Shown here: positions 6,478-9,251 of the stretch, one piece after another
Position numbering within the stretch: position 1 is the stretch's first letter
How the letters are laid out: every line of letters starts with the position of its first letter
Assembly: GCA_947378515.1 (NCBI GenBank)
Contig: CANCKG010000014.1
Coordinates: forward strand, 1 to 9,251
Direction of reading: 5' to 3'
From: Gammaproteobacteria bacterium
Lineage (GTDB): Bacteria > Pseudomonadota > Gammaproteobacteria > CAISUE01
DNA length: 9,251 nucleotides
Program-made: the position numbers and the translations under genes
The notes under the pieces: model-generated
Database searches by the model: none
What the model saw: only the letters and a program-made list of their open reading frames with translations
Told to the model about the DNA's origin: nothing

Positions 6478-7596
6478 CTAAACATGCGTAGTAAGTTGCC
6501 CATCAGTAAGCCGAAATTGGCCTGCCGTCACGACCAAATCGCCCGCTTTAAGGCCTTGCAATACGGCTGTGACATGATCAAGACTAGCACCAACAGTGAT
6601 TAATTGTAAGTGGGCTTTTTGCGCGGAATCGATGACATACACATAAAATTGACCCTGTTGATTTTCACGAATGGCTTCGCTTGGAATGAGAATTACGTGA
6701 TCGTTAATAGCCCCATCGACCGTTATTTGAATCAATTGGCCTGGCCACATCGCGGCATTAGTGTTAGCGAAGCTGGCTTTTAGAATAATACTACTGGTGG
6801 CAGGGTCAATTTGATTATCAATAAAATCAATGGTACCTGTTAGTTTCAAGCGCTGATCATCAAGCGAGGTTGCCGACACATGAACTGCAGAATTAGTCAG
6901 TGCTTGCTTGACCAAGTCTATGTTGGTTGATGGTAGACTGAATTGCACTTCTATCGGTTGAAATTGATTGATCGTCACCATCGGTGTCGGGTCATTGGCT
7001 AAAATCAAATCGCCTACTTTGGGAACGATATTGCCAAGACGGCCGCTGATGGGTGCTTTAATTGTGCAATAAGACAGGAGCAAGGCGGCACTATTAACAG
7101 CGGCTTGGTCGGCTTTAACGGTGGCTTGAGCGGTTTTGGCATTTGCTAAAATTTGACTAAAGAATTCTTTAGCAATGAAACCTTGTTGTGCGAGTGTGGT
7201 GTAACGGGTTAATTCTTGTAACGCATAAACGGCAAGTGCTTGGTCTTTGTTAAGCAGTGCTGTTGCTTGGTTGACAGCCGCATTAAACGAAGCTGGATTG
7301 ATGCTGAATAAGACATCGCCAGCTTTAACGCCTTGGCCTGATTTGACCAATACTTGGGCCAGTTGACCGGCAACTTGAGATTTAATAGCAACTGTTTGCA
7401 TGGCAACAGCTGTGCCAATCGTGGTGATTTCCGGCGTTAAATTACCGCGTGTTGCAACGTTGATCGAGACTGCTATGGCAGTCTGAGCCTGTTGTTTATG
7501 GCCTTTGAAATAATAGCCACATAAGCTTAAAAAAAGTAATGTTAAGACTGCAAAGCTTAAGTGTTTTGGACTAATTGCGGTAAACCATTTCATCAT
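6478..7596 (-). CDS. RND efflux periplasmic adaptor (membrane fusion protein, MdtA/AcrA-like)
   Basis: Adaptors of this family link an inner-membrane RND pump to an outer-membrane channel. The 372 residues start with a membrane anchor (about 13-29), then a lipoyl/barrel-sandwich half with SQVAGQLAQVLVKSGQGVKAGDVLF (73-97), split here as SQVAGQLAQV and KSGQGVKAGDVLF. An alpha-helical hairpin (about 103-172), the second lipoyl half with TIKAPISGRLG (178-188), a beta-barrel and a membrane-proximal domain with MWPGQLIQITV and IPSEAI follow. Cys26 lacks a good lipobox, so anchoring by the transmembrane helix is more likely. I chose ATG 7596: AAGG lies eight bases upstream, whereas the in-frame ATG at 7689 would add 31 atypical residues and overlap the permease by 119 bp. 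The chosen start still overlaps the permease end by 26 bp. No pump or channel gene is nearby. Confidence 0.88.
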   Translation of the reverse strand: MMKWFTAISPKHLSFAVLTLLFLSLCGYYFKGHKQQAQTAIAVSINVATRGNLTPEITTIGTAVAMQTVAIKSQVAGQLAQVLVKSGQGVKAGDVLFSINPASFNAAVNQATALLNKDQALAVYALQELTRYTTLAQQGFIAKEFFSQILANAKTAQATVKADQAAVNSAALLLSYCTIKAPISGRLGNIVPKVGDLILANDPTPMVTINQFQPIEVQFSLPSTNIDLVKQALTNSAVHVSATSLDDQRLKLTGTIDFIDNQIDPATSSIILKASFANTNAAMWPGQLIQITVDGAINDHVILIPSEAIRENQQGQFYVYVIDSAQKAHLQLITVGASLDHVTAVLQGLKAGDLVVTAGQFRLTDGQLTTHV

Positions 7597-9163
7597 TAAA
7601 AACGCCTTGATAATTAGCAAATTGCTCGGTAATTTTTGTTTGTCGCGTTGCGATAGCCAGTTGAAAAATGAAGAGGCTAAATACGCCAATACTCAAAAAA
7701 TCCCAGCCAAATGAAAGATAGCCGCGCCCCCCGAAACAGCCTAGATAAGAAATCCCGAGTAATCCAAGTAAATAAGGTATTAGCCAGGCTAAGCCACGTA
7801 AACCTAGGTTGCTAGGGGTTTTTCGGTGTTGCACAAGCAGAGTGATGAGTAGGATTGCCAGGCCAAGCCCGACGGCAATAGCGAGTTTAGATAATGTTGC
7901 CCAGCCGGTCCAATAGCTTAATAAATTGCAACAATAAAAAGCGAATAGGCAAACAGGATACGCATAGGGTAAGCGGAAAGGCCGTGTTTGATCGGCTAAG
8001 TTTTTACGTAAGCAAATGAGTACAATTGGCCCCATGGCATAAGAAATAACAATGGCCGCCACTAAAAAACTGACCATATTTTGCCAGCCAGGTAAGGGTA
8101 AAAATAACAGAATCCCGACCACAAAATTAACACCAATGGCCCCGATCGGCATATTGTTTTTTGTTAACCGCGTTAAAAAATGCGGTAGATAACCGTTTTT
8201 ACTCATGGCAAAGACTAAGCGGGCAGTGGAAGTAACATAGATTAAGCCAGCACCCAATGGCGATACACCCGCATCGATAAATAGTGCATAGACCAGATAA
8301 CTCAAACCCAACGCCGCAGCAATCCCCACAAAGGGGCCAAGATCGCCTTTAAATTGTAATTGGGCCCAGCCATGGGCTAATTCACTCGGTAAGACGGCAC
8401 CGATAAAGGCTACTTGTAAGCCTAAATAAATTAATAAACAGATACTGACTGACATTATGATCGCTAGCGGAATTGATCGCCCAGGATTTTTAGCTTCGCC
8501 GGCGAGCTCGACGCAGTGTTTGAAGCCGGTAAAGGCAAAAGCGATGCCGCCGGAGGCGATGGCCGCAAAGATGCCATGCCAATGCGAGGCGATGTCATTG
8601 GGTAGTGTGAAATTAGTGGCTATAAAGCGGGCATGAATGAGGCATAGCACCGTTGCGGCAATGATGAAGAGTTTAAAAATAAAGAGTATGAAATTAACAC
8701 CGATTAAGCCTTTGAAACTAACGACATTGAGGATGCATAAAGCGAGCATTAAGAGGCAAGCCCATGCTAAACCAATACTGGTGAGTTCAGGCGTGCCTGC
8801 TACTTGATGCATCAAGCTCGGAAATTTGGTCGCGGCGTATTGCAACATAGCTTGAGTCTCGATCGGCGCCATAGTAACCGAAGACAGCCAGGTGATCCAA
8901 CTAATGACAAAGCCGGTAATTTTACCATGGCTAAGTTCAGCGAAACGCGCACTGCCGCCGGCGATGGGCAAGAGACTGGAAATTTCGGCGAAACTTAAGG
9001 CGATCACCAAAGTCGCCAGTCCCCCGAGTAACCACGCCCAGATAACGTCGCTGCCGGCTAAGCGCGCGGCATAGAGGGGCGCAAATAACCACGCTGAACC
9101 GATCATGCCATTGATGCTGATGAGTAAAAGTTGACTGCTGCTGAAGCGTCGTTGCTCGGCCAT
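7571..9163 (-). CDS. APC-superfamily amino acid permease, YveA-like
   Basis: This is a polytopic inner-membrane transporter of about 530 residues with roughly 12-14 hydrophobic segments. The first helix carries GMIGSAWLFAP (19-29), the substrate-binding glycine motif of the APC superfamily. FTGFKHCVELAGEAKNPG (211-228) matches the helix 6 region and its following loop. ALFIDAGVSPLG (293-304) and STARLVFAMSKNGYLP (312-327) match the helix 8 region and its loop. These segments resemble the Bacillus YveA aspartate:proton symporter group, so an acidic or other amino acid is a reasonable guess, but substrate cannot be read from sequence. The ATG at 9163 has a modest GGA ribosome site upstream. It follows the DUF971 gene by 15 bp and overlaps the adaptor gene at its 3' end, so all are probably co-transcribed. 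Confidence 0.88.
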   Translation of the reverse strand: MAEQRRFSSSQLLLISINGMIGSAWLFAPLYAARLAGSDVIWAWLLGGLATLVIALSFAEISSLLPIAGGSARFAELSHGKITGFVISWITWLSSVTMAPIETQAMLQYAATKFPSLMHQVAGTPELTSIGLAWACLLMLALCILNVVSFKGLIGVNFILFIFKLFIIAATVLCLIHARFIATNFTLPNDIASHWHGIFAAIASGGIAFAFTGFKHCVELAGEAKNPGRSIPLAIIMSVSICLLIYLGLQVAFIGAVLPSELAHGWAQLQFKGDLGPFVGIAAALGLSYLVYALFIDAGVSPLGAGLIYVTSTARLVFAMSKNGYLPHFLTRLTKNNMPIGAIGVNFVVGILLFLPLPGWQNMVSFLVAAIVISYAMGPIVLICLRKNLADQTRPFRLPYAYPVCLFAFYCCNLLSYWTGWATLSKLAIAVGLGLAILLITLLVQHRKTPSNLGLRGLAWLIPYLLGLLGISYLGCFGGRGYLSFGWDFLSIGVFSLFIFQLAIATRQTKITEQFANYQGVFNDEMVYRN

Positions 9164-9178
9164 GGTGAATCCGTTGTT

Positions 9179-9251
9179 TTATAGCCTTTGGCCGTAGCGT
9201 TGACCGAGTTCATAGAGATAATTCCAGGTATAAATACCACTCTGATGCCCA
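9179..9251 (-). CDS. DUF971 (gamma-BBH N-terminal-like) protein, C-terminal end only
   Basis: The last 23 codons of a gene entering from the right read GHQSGIYTWNYLYELGQRYG and three more residues before TAA. This matches the conserved C-terminal signature of DUF971 proteins (GHxSGIYxWxYLxELG), the small stand-alone relatives of the N-terminal domain of gamma-butyrobetaine hydroxylase. In many gammaproteobacteria such a gene sits just after hslV-hslU. Only the tail is visible, so length and completeness cannot be judged. Its stop is 15 bp before the permease start. Confidence 0.75.
   Translation of the reverse strand, partial: GHQSGIYTWNYLYELGQRYGQRL

Noticed and set aside
7597..7689. Upstream extension of the adaptor gene to ATG 7689
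   Set aside because: It would add 31 residues before the membrane anchor with no family support and overlap the permease by 119 bp. ATG 7596 has a good AAGG ribosome site.

Overview
The window reads as a chromosomal segment of a gammaproteobacterium. The evidence is a DnaK very close to the E. coli protein, SecB (a proteobacterial export chaperone), a WecA-type enzyme, a GreA of exactly E. coli length and a cysteine-free L33. Moderate base composition and a compact chaperone cluster would suit a Legionellales/Coxiella-like lineage, but the sequence does not prove a genus.

Plus strand, 1-4964: a chaperone, transcription and envelope cluster. It holds the 3' five-sixths of dnaK, a gap with a terminator-like hairpin, then dnaJ, greA, a wecA-like gene and secB. 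From dnaJ onward the spacing is tight: 12 bp, then a 4-bp ATGA overlap, then 19 bp. This suggests one transcription unit. A strong hairpin follows secB.

Plus strand, 5082-5667: the ribosomal protein pair rpmB (L28) and rpmG (L33), with a good sigma-70-like promoter in front and a clear intrinsic terminator behind.

5668-6101: a 434-bp gap between convergent transcription units with no convincing protein gene. It is dense with perfect hairpins, contains an H-type pseudoknot, and is bounded by 14-bp inverted repeats matching at 13 positions. I read it as a small non-autonomous mobile element encoding a structured RNA. The nearest family I can suggest is the HEARO / IscB-associated omega RNAs, here without its nuclease gene. 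That assignment is from memory and needs a covariance-model search. It is the most interesting part of the window.

Minus strand, 9251-6102: a compact run of four genes read right to left. They are the last codons of a DUF971 (gamma-butyrobetaine hydroxylase N-terminal-like) protein, an APC-superfamily permease resembling the YveA aspartate:proton symporter group, an RND-type periplasmic adaptor (MdtA/AcrA-like) with no pump gene beside it, and a short Mth938/DUF498-domain protein. Overlapping ends and stop-codon ribosome sites indicate translational coupling.
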